This document shows, piece after piece, positions 45,407 to 54,108 of a DNA stretch of 64,000 nucleotides. The position numbers were made by a program, and so were the translations under genes. Source of the DNA: GCA-2687025 sp964473525 (GTDB lineage Bacteria > Poribacteria > WGA-4E > GCA-2687025); NCBI GenBank assembly GCA_964473525.1, contig CAYYPK010000002.1:248001-312000 (forward strand). Direction: 5' to 3'. How positions within the stretch are numbered: the stretch's first letter is position 1; each line of letters begins with the position of its first letter. The notes under the pieces were generated by a model. The model had not been told where the DNA came from, made no database searches, and worked only from the letters and a program-made list of their open reading frames with translations.

Positions 45407-46939
45407 CTAGTCCTGCGTGAGGCGGTCCAAACTCCGGTATTGGATGGCCTCGGCGATGTGCGTCGCGTCGATCTGCTCCATGCCCTCCAGGTCCGCCACG
45501 GTGCGCGCGACCTTCAAGATGCGGTCGTGACCTCGCGCGCTGAGAAGTAGCTGGTCCATGGCCGCCTTGAGCAGCGTCTCGGCGGCTTCGTCGAGGTCAC
45601 AGAAGCGGCGTACGTCGCGCGCTTCCATGTTGGCGTTGCAGTGCGTGGGGCTCTCCGCGTAGCGCGCCTTCTGAATGTCGCGCGCGTCCTGCACGCGGGC
45701 TCTCACGACCGACGATGCCTCGCCCATCTTGCCATCCCTCAGCTGGTCATAGGGCACGCTCGGCACTTCGATATGCAGGTCGATCCTGTCGAGGAGTGGG
45801 CCGGACATCTTCGAGTGGTAGCGCCGCACCTGCGACGGCGCGCACCGGCACCGCCTCGCCGTATCGCCCAGGAAGCCGCACGGACACGGGTTCATGGCAG
45901 CGACCACCATCGCACGGGCAGGAAACGTCAGCGATCCCCACACGCGGGCGATCGTCGTCGTGCCGTTCTCCAACGGCTGCCGCAGAGCCTCCAGGGCGTT
46001 CCGCGGGTACTCCGGCAGTTCGTCCATGAACAGCACGCCGTTGTGAGCGAGACTGATCTCGCCGGGGCCCGGCGTCCGCCCTCCCCCAACGAGCCCAGCC
46101 AGCGACACCGTGTGGTGAGGATCGCGGAACGGCCGCCGCGTGATGAGCGGCTCTTCCGCCGCGAGAGCTCCCGCGACGGAGTGTATCTTCGTCGCCTCGA
46201 ACGCCTCGTCGAGCGTCATGTCCGGCAGGATGGACGGCAGGCGCCGCGCGAGCATCGTCTTGCCGGAGCCGGGCGGGCCGAGCATGAGGATGTTGTGTCC
46301 GCCCGCCGCCGCGACCTCAAGCGCGCGCTTCGAGCTCTCCTGCCCCTTCACGTCGATGAGGTCGAGATGTCCCTCACGCGCCTCGCTGAAGAGGGAGGCA
46401 ATGTCCACCTGTGTCGGCTGCAGCGTCTTTGGATTCGCGAGATGCTGCGCCGCCTCGGACAGCGTTGCCGCGCCGTACACGTCCACGCCTTCGATGACGG
46501 CCGCCTCCTCGGCGTTCTGCTTGGGAAGGAGGAGCGACGTGATCCCGTGCGCCTTCGCGTCGGCGGCGATGGCGACGGCGCCGCGCACGGGTCGCAGACC
46601 CCCGTCCAACGACAGCTCCCCCAGCACCAGGGTCTTCTCGCCGGCGCCGGAAGGGATCTGTTCGGAGCCACCGAGGATCGCCAGAGCCACGCCCAGGTCG
46701 AACGCCGTGCCCTCTTTGCGGACATCCGCCGGGGCAAGGTTGACGGTGATCTTCTTTGGCGGAACGGCGAAGCCTGAGTTCCGCAGGGCGGCGGTGACAC
46801 GGTCGCGGCTCTCGCGCACGGCGCCGTCCGGCAGTCCTACGATGTTGAGCGCGGGTAGACCGTTGGCGATGTCCGCCTCGATCTGCACGAGGTACGCGTC
46901 CACGCCAAACACGGCGCTGCTCTGCACGACTGCGACCAT
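45407..46939 (-). CDS. comM: YifB/ComM-family Mg-chelatase-like AAA ATPase
   Basis: A 510-residue AAA+ protein of the YifB/ComM family. In transforming bacteria ComM is a hexameric helicase for branch migration during recombination of incoming DNA; elsewhere its role is less clear. Residues 1-170 form the Lon-protease-like N-domain (GVDAYLVQIEADIANGLPAL, NLAPADVRKEGTAFDLGVAL). Walker A is GPPGSGKT (221-228), the VLFMDELPEY strand is Walker B, and the zinc-like MNPCPCGFLGD-RRCRCAPSQVRRY insert is diagnostic. The C-terminal helical domain carries LSARGHDRILKVARTVADL. The ATG at 46939 is chosen over a long upstream frame because it begins the family N-terminus and AAGGA precedes it. Confidence 0.95.
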   Translation of the reverse strand: MVAVVQSSAVFGVDAYLVQIEADIANGLPALNIVGLPDGAVRESRDRVTAALRNSGFAVPPKKITVNLAPADVRKEGTAFDLGVALAILGGSEQIPSGAGEKTLVLGELSLDGGLRPVRGAVAIAADAKAHGITSLLLPKQNAEEAAVIEGVDVYGAATLSEAAQHLANPKTLQPTQVDIASLFSEAREGHLDLIDVKGQESSKRALEVAAAGGHNILMLGPPGSGKTMLARRLPSILPDMTLDEAFEATKIHSVAGALAAEEPLITRRPFRDPHHTVSLAGLVGGGRTPGPGEISLAHNGVLFMDELPEYPRNALEALRQPLENGTTTIARVWGSLTFPARAMVVAAMNPCPCGFLGDTARRCRCAPSQVRRYHSKMSGPLLDRIDLHIEVPSVPYDQLRDGKMGEASSVVRARVQDARDIQKARYAESPTHCNANMEARDVRRFCDLDEAAETLLKAAMDQLLLSARGHDRILKVARTVADLEGMEQIDATHIAEAIQYRSLDRLTQD

Positions 46940-47173
46940 GGCGTCCTTCGTTGGGTCGTGGGAGATGGGCGCTGGACAGTCTAGCACAGGTGGCGACGCG
47001 GGAACGAATCCGTTGAGCGTCAACGGCTGATTGCGACTTCCGCCCATTTGGTTGCGCCGCCCTGATGCGGCATCCATACTTCCCTCCAGACGCTGTGGGA
47101 CGCCATACGTACATGGCGCACGCTGGCGAGCTGGCGGTGTTACCTGCGGTCGCAGCCCTGGACGGGAGGACAC

Positions 47174-48172
47174 ATGCGCAACTCGAGGATGGCGGCCCTC
47201 GTCCTCTGCTGGGCTGCTGCTATGGTCCTGTCCCACGTAGCTTCTGCGCAGGCGCCGCGGTCGGCGTCCATCCTGTTCGTCTCGAACCACGGGATGGACC
47301 CCGCCGAACGCGGTCTGTACCTCATGGACACCGACGGCTCCAACGTACGGAGGCTCCTGCCGGACATCACGGCGGCCGCCTGGCCAGTCTGGTCGCCGGA
47401 CGGGTCGCAGATCGCCCTGGGTATCTCTCCACCGGCAGATCCCGCCACGCTGCACGTAACCGACACGCACGGTGGCGAATTCCGGAACATCGCGCCCGAG
47501 CTGCCGTGGTCGGGCTCTCCAACGTGGGCGCCGGACGCGTCGAAGGTCGCGTTCTACGGGGATTTCCAGGGCATCGGCAACATCCACGTGGCACACCTAA
47601 GGACGGGCGAGGTCGTCGCTGTCACGAACCGCGTTGATCCCGCCGGCGGCTGGCGCCCCAGCACGAACCCGAGTTGGTCGCCGGACGGAAGGCGCATCGC
47701 TTTCTGTGCGTACAAGCACAACAACTGGCAGGCTCCGCGGTACATCTGGACTATGTCTCCAGACGGTTCGGATATGCGCGCGTTGGTCACGCATGAGTCC
47801 CAGAACGACTATCCTGCGTATTCGCGCGACGGCTCCAAGATTGCCTTCGTGTCCGACCGGCACGGGCAGCCGGACATCTACACCATACGCGCCGACGGTT
47901 CCCGCCTCAGGAGGGTGACGCACGAGGGACTCAACCACCGTCCTCGCTGGTCACCCGACGGCACGCGGATCGTGTTCTACCGACAGCCTGGACAGTTCGG
48001 CAATGCCGAGGTGTGGGTTGTCGACGCCAACGGCGACAACCCGATGCAGTTGACAGACTTCCGCGGCAGGTCGCAGCACCCGGACTGGTTCGATCCTGCC
48101 TTCAGCGTGTCGCCCGTTGCGAAGCAAGTCCTCACCTGGGGGTGGCTCAAGCGCGTAGGTTTCCCCCGGTAG
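47174..48172 (+). CDS. Exported TolB-type beta-propeller, tandem copy 1
   Basis: A 332-residue protein with a signal peptide (residues 1-26, ending SAQAP). PD40 blades are PVWSPDGSQIALGI, PTWAPDASKVAFYG, PSWSPDGRRIAFCA and PRWSPDGTRIVFYR, with ADGSRLRRVTHEG and MSPDGSDMRALVTHES between them. The protein ends FSVSPVAK, then AKQVLTWGWLK, the tail shared with other exported proteins. GGGAGG precedes the ATG. It is a paralogue of the next gene (very high identity) and more distant from the pair at 28928-30960. Periplasmic or surface location is inferred from the signal peptide. Confidence 0.9.
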   Translation: MRNSRMAALVLCWAAAMVLSHVASAQAPRSASILFVSNHGMDPAERGLYLMDTDGSNVRRLLPDITAAAWPVWSPDGSQIALGISPPADPATLHVTDTHGGEFRNIAPELPWSGSPTWAPDASKVAFYGDFQGIGNIHVAHLRTGEVVAVTNRVDPAGGWRPSTNPSWSPDGRRIAFCAYKHNNWQAPRYIWTMSPDGSDMRALVTHESQNDYPAYSRDGSKIAFVSDRHGQPDIYTIRADGSRLRRVTHEGLNHRPRWSPDGTRIVFYRQPGQFGNAEVWVVDANGDNPMQLTDFRGRSQHPDWFDPAFSVSPVAKQVLTWGWLKRVGFPR

Positions 48173-48205
48173 TTCACGGAAGTTCCTCTCGTGGAGGCGG
48201 TGGGC

Positions 48206-49203
48206 GTGCGTAGTCCCAAAACAGCCGCGCTCGTTCTCTGCTCGGTAGTCGGGGTCGCTCTGTCGACGTGGGCGCCCGCGCAGGCGCCGCTATCCGAGTC
48301 CATCCTGTTCGTCCCGAACCACGAGGGGATCCCCGCCGAGAGCGGCTTGTACCTCATGGATCCCGACGGGTCCAACGTACGGCGGTTCCTCGCGGACATC
48401 ACGGGGCCCAGCTGGCCGGTCTGGTCCCGGGACGGGTCGCAGCTCGCGCTCGGGGTGTCTCAGGGCGGAAATCCCCCGACGATACGCGTGACGGACCCAG
48501 ACGGAGACGGTCCACGCGCCATCGCACCCGAGGATCTGTGGTCGTCTGCGCCGACCTGGGCGCCGGATGGGTCGAAAGTGACGTTCACTGCGGCCTTCCA
48601 GGGCATCCTGAACGTCTATGTGGCGAACGTAGCGACCGCCGAAGCCGTCGCGATGACGAACCGGGTCGACCCGGCAGGTGGATGGCGCCCTAGCACGGAT
48701 CCCAGTTGGGCGCCGGACGGGCGACGGATAGCCTTCTCGGCGTGGAAACACAACAACGGCGATGCGCCGAGGTACATATGGTCCATGGCGCCGGACGGCT
48801 CGGACATGCGGGCGCTGGTCACGCATGAGTCCCATAGCGACTCGCCTGCGTATTCCCGCGACGGCTCTAAGATAGCGTTTATGTCGAACCGGAACGGCCC
48901 AACCAACATCTACACGGTGAACGCCGATGGCTCCGGCCTCAGACGCGTGACGCGCGAGGGAGACGACCGTCGTCCGATCTGGTCGCCTGACGGCTCGCGG
49001 ATTGTCTTCTACCGACAGCCCGCGCAGTTTGCCCCACCGAGGTGTGGACCGTCGACGCCGACGGCGACAACCTGATGCAGTTAACAGACTTCCGCCGCTG
49101 GGCGCGGCACCCGGTCTGGTTCGATCCGTCGCTGCCCGTGTCGTCCGTCGCCAAGCGCGCCCTCGCCTGGGGGTGGCTCAAGCGGATGGGCCGGCGTCAG
49201 TAG
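48206..49203 (+). pseudogene. Exported TolB-type beta-propeller, tandem copy 2, frameshifted near the 3' end
   Basis: A near-duplicate of the preceding gene. The GTG start at 48206 aligns residue for residue with its neighbour's ATG (VRSPKTAALVLC against MRNSRMAALVLC) and has GGAGG eight bases upstream. The frame is intact through FYRQPAQFA, then one base is missing in a C-run at 49031-49035. The original frame ends at 49075, but in the next frame the protein continues as TEVWTVDADGDNLMQLTDF and ends AKRALAWGWLK before a TAG at 49201. If the base is a sequencing error the gene is intact. Otherwise it would lose its final blade and the C-terminal tail. Confidence 0.75.
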
Positions 49204-49216
49204 GGCACGACGCGCG

Positions 49217-49233
49217 ATCACGCGGTCCGTGAT
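49217..49233 (+). terminator. Short hairpin after the propeller pair
   Basis: ATCACG-CGGTC-CGTGAT: a six-base stem and a five-base loop, 13 bases after the TAG of the preceding gene and without a U-run. A weak candidate for transcription end. Confidence 0.3.
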
Positions 49234-49243
49234 GCGGCATCTG

Positions 49244-49252
49244 TGCTATTCT
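49244..49252 (+). promoter_or_regulatory. Candidate extended -10 promoter of the histidine kinase
   Basis: TGCTATTCT has the TGn extension of a sigma-70 extended -10, in an AT-richer patch. No clear -35. It would give a leader of about 340 bases to the kinase start at 49600. Confidence 0.4.
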
Positions 49253-49599
49253 ACGGAGTGTAATAGGCGCCTCGCCTGAGAGGCCGTGGCCTGTCCACGG
49301 CGGGTCGTCTCTCACCAGTGTCCTGCCTCGCAACGGGAGCCTGCGAGCTGGATCGGTAAGATGCTCAAATCCACCTGGCTGCCACAGACCACCGCTGAGA
49401 GAGTGACTGACTGCCCGGTCGCTCCTCTGGCGCCGGCCGTAGGACGGCGCGGCCAGCGCCGATGCCCGTCGCCACACGCGCGCGTCGCCGGCCTGCACCC
49501 CCTTCCGCTCGTGCGGAGAGCCGGGGTCGCCGTGCGCTGTCCGCGCCGCTAGCGAGTCACGGCGTACCGCAGCGCGCCCGACGAGATCTCGCACGCCGG

Positions 49600-52500
49600 A
49601 TGGCCTCAATGATGCACACGGCGAAGACCAACGAGCAGCTAGTCGACGAGTTGGCGGCGGCGCGCGCGCGCATCGCGGAGCTGGAGGCCGCGCCCCGCAC
49701 GAGCGAAGGCGCCGACGCCGCCAGGCTGGACGACGTGGCCTGCGTCCTGTGGCACGCCGACGTAGTGGATGTAGACGGCGAGCTCGACTGGACGATTACC
49801 GTCCTGAACCCCGACGCCGCGCAACGCCTTCTACCCCTGGATCTGGCCCCGGGCCAACTTTGGCAAGACGCCGAACTCGTGGCGCGCGTGCCGTCGAACG
49901 ACGCGGAGATGGAGAAGACGGCAGAGAACGCGTTGCGCGCGGGCGCCGAACGCTACAGCCAGGAATGTGAGTGCGTCGACCGAGATGGGATCACGCGATG
50001 GTTCCACGAGGACGTCACCGTGCGCCCTGGTTCACCTGGCGAATGGCGCCTTTCCGGCGTTTCGGTGGACATTACCGAGCAGAAGCGTGTAGAGCAGGAA
50101 CTGCGCGCCGGTGAGGAGCATCGCCGCACGCTCCAGTCCGTCCTCGACTGCGCGGCGGATGGCATCGTGGTAGTCGACGCAAGCGGGGCGTTCACGGAAT
50201 TCAACGCCACGGCAGAAGCGATGCTGGGCATCGGCGCCCTCGAGTCAAGCCCTGAGCAGTGGTCAGCGCACTACGGAATATACGCGCCGGACACAACGAC
50301 ACCCCTGACCGCCGACGAGTACCCGTTGGTGCAGGCGCTGGGCGGCGCCCACGTCGACGCGCATCTTGCCTTCATCCGCAACCCGCAACGCCCGGACGGA
50401 CTGTGGCTATCGACGTCTGCCCGCCCACTGATCGGCGCCGACGGCGCCATCGAAGGGGCCGTCGCGACGTTCCAGGACATCACCGAGCAGAGACGAGCTC
50501 ACGCCGAGTTAGCGCGCAACGAGGCCCGCCTCAGGGAGGCTCAACGCGTCGGGCGCATCGGTAGCTGGGAGTGGGACATCGAGTCTGGCGAGATGCACTG
50601 GTCGGAGGAGATGTACCTCATGCATGGCTCCCAGCGGAGGGCGCCCAACTCTGATGCGCCCGGCATCCTGCTCGATGTCACGCACCCTGACGACTTGGAC
50701 AGCGTGACCCAGGCGGTTCAGCGGGCACTGCAGGACCGCGCCCCTCTGGACACCCAAAGCAGGCTGGTTCTGCCCACGGGCGAGATCCGGCACGTGCACA
50801 CCCGGGCGGCGATCGAGTGCGATGCAAGTGGCGCGCCCGTGCGGATGCTAGGTACAACCCACGATGTGACGGAACTCAAGCAGGTCGAGACGGCGTTAGG
50901 CGAGCAGCTCCGCTTGCAGGAGCGAGAGCAGCAGATTGCCCGCAGGCTATACGAACTCACCGACATCAGTGTCGTCGTGTCCGCGGTGTTTGAGGAGCTG
51001 CGCGAGCTATTCGATGCGGATCGAGGGATGGTCTGTCTGGCCGACGAGGACGGTACTCTCGCCGAGGAATTCGTCGCGTTCGGGTTCGTTGGCGATGTCA
51101 CCAGCCAGACGACGGTAAGCGAGGATCCGGGCGGTGACATCCGGCGCGTCCTCAGCACGGGAGAGCCCCTGTGTGATGTCGTACGCCGGGAAGACAGCTA
51201 CAGGCCTGGGTCGATGGTCCGAGTCTACGACCTGAACGGGCCGTACTGCATACTCCCTCTGCGGGTGCGCGGCCGCACGATCGGCGCCCTCGCGCTCTTG
51301 CGTCAGGAGGAGGATGGGCCGCGGGAGGGATTCAGCTCGCAGGGCGTAGAGCGTATGTCTCCGCTGGTGACGGACCTCGCCCTGGCGGTCGACAACGCGC
51401 GGCTGTACGAGCAAGTGCGTGAGCAAGCGCGATCACTCGAGCACGTCGTGTCAGCCGCGCGGTGCTTGTTGTGGGTCGGTGATGTCCAGAGGAGCGGCGA
51501 GGACACCCACTGGAACGTCGTGCCGCTCAGCGAGGAGGCGGCGGACGCGGTATTGCCCGTGGACGTTCGTCCTGGCGAGCCGTGGCACTACGCAGCGGCC
51601 AGGGCAAGGCTGCCAGAGGACAGCGAGGCGATGAACGTCACCGCGGGGTCAGCGTTCCGAGCTGGAGACAGGAGCTATAGCCAGGACTACCGCGCGATCG
51701 ACCGACACGGCGGAACGCGGTGGCTGCACGAAGACGTGCACCTCGAACAACGGGAGCCAGGCCGCTGGCGTGTGATCGGCGTTACGACGGACGTGACGGA
51801 GCAGCGGGAAGCCGAGGAGGAGTTGCGCCAGAGCGAGCAGCACCTCCGACGCATCTTTGATCACGGCCCAATGGGAATGGCGATCGTCGCGCCTACCCTA
51901 GCGCTGCTGGACGTCAACGACACTCTGTGTGAGATGCTTGGCTACTCGCGGGACGAGATGCTGCGCCTCAGCACTCGGGATGTCACGCACCCGGACGATG
52001 TCCAGTCGGATATGGGGTTGGGAAGGCAGGTGCTTGCGGGAGACATCCCGAGCTTTAGCGTCGAACAGCGCTTCATCAGGAAGGACGGCGACGTGATGTG
52101 GGGTCGCCTCACCGGGGCTGCGGTCCACGATTCCGAGGGAGGCACGCTGTGGGGCATCGCGATGGTCGAGGACATCACGGACAGGAAGCAGGGCGAACTG
52201 CAGCGCGAGGCGATGTACGACATCACCGAGGCGGTACATACGGCGCCAAGCATTGAGGCGATGTATAGGAGCATCTACACGTCCCTGGCAGCGCTGATTG
52301 ACGCGCCAGAGTTCGTCATTCTGCTGGCCGAGCCAGACGACCCAGACCTGTTCGACGTCGTGTACCAGGTCGCGAACAACGCCGAGCATCCCGCCCATCT
52401 CGTCGCGCTGCCACATTCCCGCGCCAGCCGAGTCGCAGGCACGCGCATGCCGCTCTGCCTGACGCGCGGCGAAAGCGAGGAGATGCAGCGATCCGGCGAG

Positions 52501-53760
52501 CTAGACCTGCGCGGAGCTGACCCGAGCGCATGGCTGGGCGTGCCGCTGGTCGTAGGAGACGAACTCATTGGGGTCGCCGCAGCGCTGCACTGGGATGAGG
52601 AGGCCCCGTACGGGGAGCGTGATGTCGAGATCATGGCGCACGTCGGCCAGCAGATAGCGATTGCGATAGACCGCCGCCGTACGCAGGAAGCCCTCAGCAC
52701 CGAACAGGCGCTCTTCCAGGCCCTCATGGACGCATCCGAAGACGCGATCTACTTCAAGGACACGGACCACAGGTTCACGCGTATCAGCAGATCACTCGCG
52801 GACGGGCTGAACATGGCTGACCCTCTGGAAGCCGTCGGGATGACCGACTACGACCTGTGCCCCGTGGACCGTGCGGACGCGTTCCAGCGCGAGGAGCGTG
52901 AGATCCTGGACACGGGTCAGCCCATGCTAGATTCTCTGGTACACCACGTCGGCGACGGAGAGGACGCCTGGGCTCTCATCAGCAAGGTTCCTACCCGCGA
53001 CGCGAAGGGTCGCATCACTGGCCTGGTAGGCATCAACCGCATGGTGACGGACCTGCTCCGAGCGCAAGAGGCCTTACGCGAAAGCGAGATGCGACGCACG
53101 CAGCTCATGGAGCGCGTACTCACCGTGCAAGAGGAGGAGCGCGCGCGGATCGCTCGGGAACTGCACGACCAAGTGGGACAGGAACTCACATCTGTTCTCC
53201 TCGGGCTACGTGTTGTTGGGGCAGCGACCTCTGTCGAGGATGCGCGCCGCCAGGCAGAGGAGCTGCGCGACGTGACGGCGGGCACGCTGGAGGACGTGCG
53301 CAAGATCGCGTTCGAGATGCGTCCCAGTTCGCTAGACGACCTGGGCATCGGGCCTGCGTTGGAGCGGGATCTCGCGATCATGTCGCAGGGAGCCGGGTTC
53401 ACACCCACCTTGCGCGTCTTCAACCCGGACGAACTGCCTCTACCAACCGCGCTCGAGCTTGGTATATACCGCATTGTGCACACCGCGCTGACGAACGTCG
53501 TCCGGCACGCGCGGGCAGAGAGTGTAGACGTCACGCTACAGGTGTCCGTGGAGGACGTGTCTGTACTCGTGCAGGACGACGGGGTAGGCTTCGAAGACGG
53601 AGCTGTGTTGTCCGGCCCCGTGGAAGGTCGCTTCGGCCTCCTGTTTATGGAGGAGCGCGCGAGGGCGCTCGGTGGCGCGGTGTCCGTGGACTCGGAGCCG
53701 GGCGGCGGCACGACGGTCCTCGTGCAGATACCGCGTGAGCCCCTGGCGGCGGACCGATAG
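49600..53760 (+). CDS. Large soluble hybrid-sensor histidine kinase with six PAS and two GAF domains
   Basis: A 1386-residue cytoplasmic kinase with no membrane helix. After an N-terminal coiled coil (about 8-33), domains run PAS1 (44-170), PAS2 (172-305), PAS3 (306-435), GAF1 (445-610), PAS4 (618-745), PAS5 (746-868), GAF2 (870-1027), PAS6 (1036-1160). A HisKA_3 dimerisation domain with RARIARELHDQVGQ follows (phospho-acceptor H1189), then HATPase with TNVVRHA (1298-1304) and DDGVGF (1326-1331). This is the NarL/LiaS-type kinase class. PAS1 and PAS4 are duplicates of each other. No response regulator is adjacent. The kinase would sense soluble ligands, redox or light through heme or flavin-type pockets, but the ligands are unknown. 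The start at 49600 is uncertain by a few codons. Confidence 0.9.
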   Translation: MASMMHTAKTNEQLVDELAAARARIAELEAAPRTSEGADAARLDDVACVLWHADVVDVDGELDWTITVLNPDAAQRLLPLDLAPGQLWQDAELVARVPSNDAEMEKTAENALRAGAERYSQECECVDRDGITRWFHEDVTVRPGSPGEWRLSGVSVDITEQKRVEQELRAGEEHRRTLQSVLDCAADGIVVVDASGAFTEFNATAEAMLGIGALESSPEQWSAHYGIYAPDTTTPLTADEYPLVQALGGAHVDAHLAFIRNPQRPDGLWLSTSARPLIGADGAIEGAVATFQDITEQRRAHAELARNEARLREAQRVGRIGSWEWDIESGEMHWSEEMYLMHGSQRRAPNSDAPGILLDVTHPDDLDSVTQAVQRALQDRAPLDTQSRLVLPTGEIRHVHTRAAIECDASGAPVRMLGTTHDVTELKQVETALGEQLRLQEREQQIARRLYELTDISVVVSAVFEELRELFDADRGMVCLADEDGTLAEEFVAFGFVGDVTSQTTVSEDPGGDIRRVLSTGEPLCDVVRREDSYRPGSMVRVYDLNGPYCILPLRVRGRTIGALALLRQEEDGPREGFSSQGVERMSPLVTDLALAVDNARLYEQVREQARSLEHVVSAARCLLWVGDVQRSGEDTHWNVVPLSEEAADAVLPVDVRPGEPWHYAAARARLPEDSEAMNVTAGSAFRAGDRSYSQDYRAIDRHGGTRWLHEDVHLEQREPGRWRVIGVTTDVTEQREAEEELRQSEQHLRRIFDHGPMGMAIVAPTLALLDVNDTLCEMLGYSRDEMLRLSTRDVTHPDDVQSDMGLGRQVLAGDIPSFSVEQRFIRKDGDVMWGRLTGAAVHDSEGGTLWGIAMVEDITDRKQGELQREAMYDITEAVHTAPSIEAMYRSIYTSLAALIDAPEFVILLAEPDDPDLFDVVYQVANNAEHPAHLVALPHSRASRVAGTRMPLCLTRGESEEMQRSGELDLRGADPSAWLGVPLVVGDELIGVAAALHWDEEAPYGERDVEIMAHVGQQIAIAIDRRRTQEALSTEQALFQALMDASEDAIYFKDTDHRFTRISRSLADGLNMADPLEAVGMTDYDLCPVDRADAFQREEREILDTGQPMLDSLVHHVGDGEDAWALISKVPTRDAKGRITGLVGINRMVTDLLRAQEALRESEMRRTQLMERVLTVQEEERARIARELHDQVGQELTSVLLGLRVVGAATSVEDARRQAEELRDVTAGTLEDVRKIAFEMRPSSLDDLGIGPALERDLAIMSQGAGFTPTLRVFNPDELPLPTALELGIYRIVHTALTNVVRHARAESVDVTLQVSVEDVSVLVQDDGVGFEDGAVLSGPVEGRFGLLFMEERARALGGAVSVDSEPGGGTTVLVQIPREPLAADR

Positions 53761-53895
53761 CGGCGCGGTTCCGTCTGTCCGACATCGGGAACCGGGCGCC
53801 ACAATTGTCTGCGGCAGGGAGCGCCGCGCCGTCAAGCAAACCTTACGCAGACTTGACCTCGCGCGGAGCCGAACACAACGTGAAGGGGCCGCACG

Positions 53896-54108
53896 ATGCG
53901 CCGTCTAGCACTCGTCCTGGTATCCCTCGTCACGCTCGCCGGATGCGCCAACGTGTCGCAGTGGGAACGGTCGTACCTGTCGGACCACATGATGGTCTTC
54001 GACTCAGACCCCATCGAGGGCAGGCTTCACAGAATGATCCAGGACTCGCGGGAAGCGAGCACCGGTGGATATGGCGTCAGCGGAGGCGGATGCGCGTGCT
54101 CCCAGTAA
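53896..54108 (+). CDS. DUF4266 lipoprotein
   Basis: A 70-residue lipoprotein with a lipobox LAGC (Cys17). The mature part contains QWERSYLSDHMM and, at the C-terminus, SREASTGGYGVSGGGCACSQ, which is the diagnostic DUF4266 ending. As I recall, DUF4266 proteins usually sit beside DUF3570 barrels and apbE in environmental bacteria; that is exactly the arrangement here. The gene overlaps the DUF3570 gene by 19 bases. A modest purine stretch precedes the ATG. Likely role is in an outer-membrane complex with its neighbours; function is not known. Confidence 0.85.
   Translation: MRRLALVLVSLVTLAGCANVSQWERSYLSDHMMVFDSDPIEGRLHRMIQDSREASTGGYGVSGGGCACSQ

Larger units (their letters stand above)
49204..49599. 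other. 396-base leader upstream of the histidine kinase
   Basis: No gene is clear here; open frames cross it but lack ribosome-binding sites. It contains a weak hairpin (49217-49233) and an extended -10 (49244-49252). The rest is GC-rich with short inverted repeats and may be a long 5' leader. Confidence 0.5.

Noticed and set aside
49380..49400. tRNA-like T-loop sequence (CTCAAATCCACC)
   Set aside because: No matching T-stem, anticodon arm or CCA-side acceptor stem around it.
49253..49420. Possible TPP-type riboswitch (CCTGAGAGG and GAGCCTG...CTGGATCGGTAA)
   Set aside because: Fragments look like TPP aptamer pieces, but the essential ACCCxxxGAACCTGATCTGG block is missing and the downstream gene is a kinase, not a thiamine gene.
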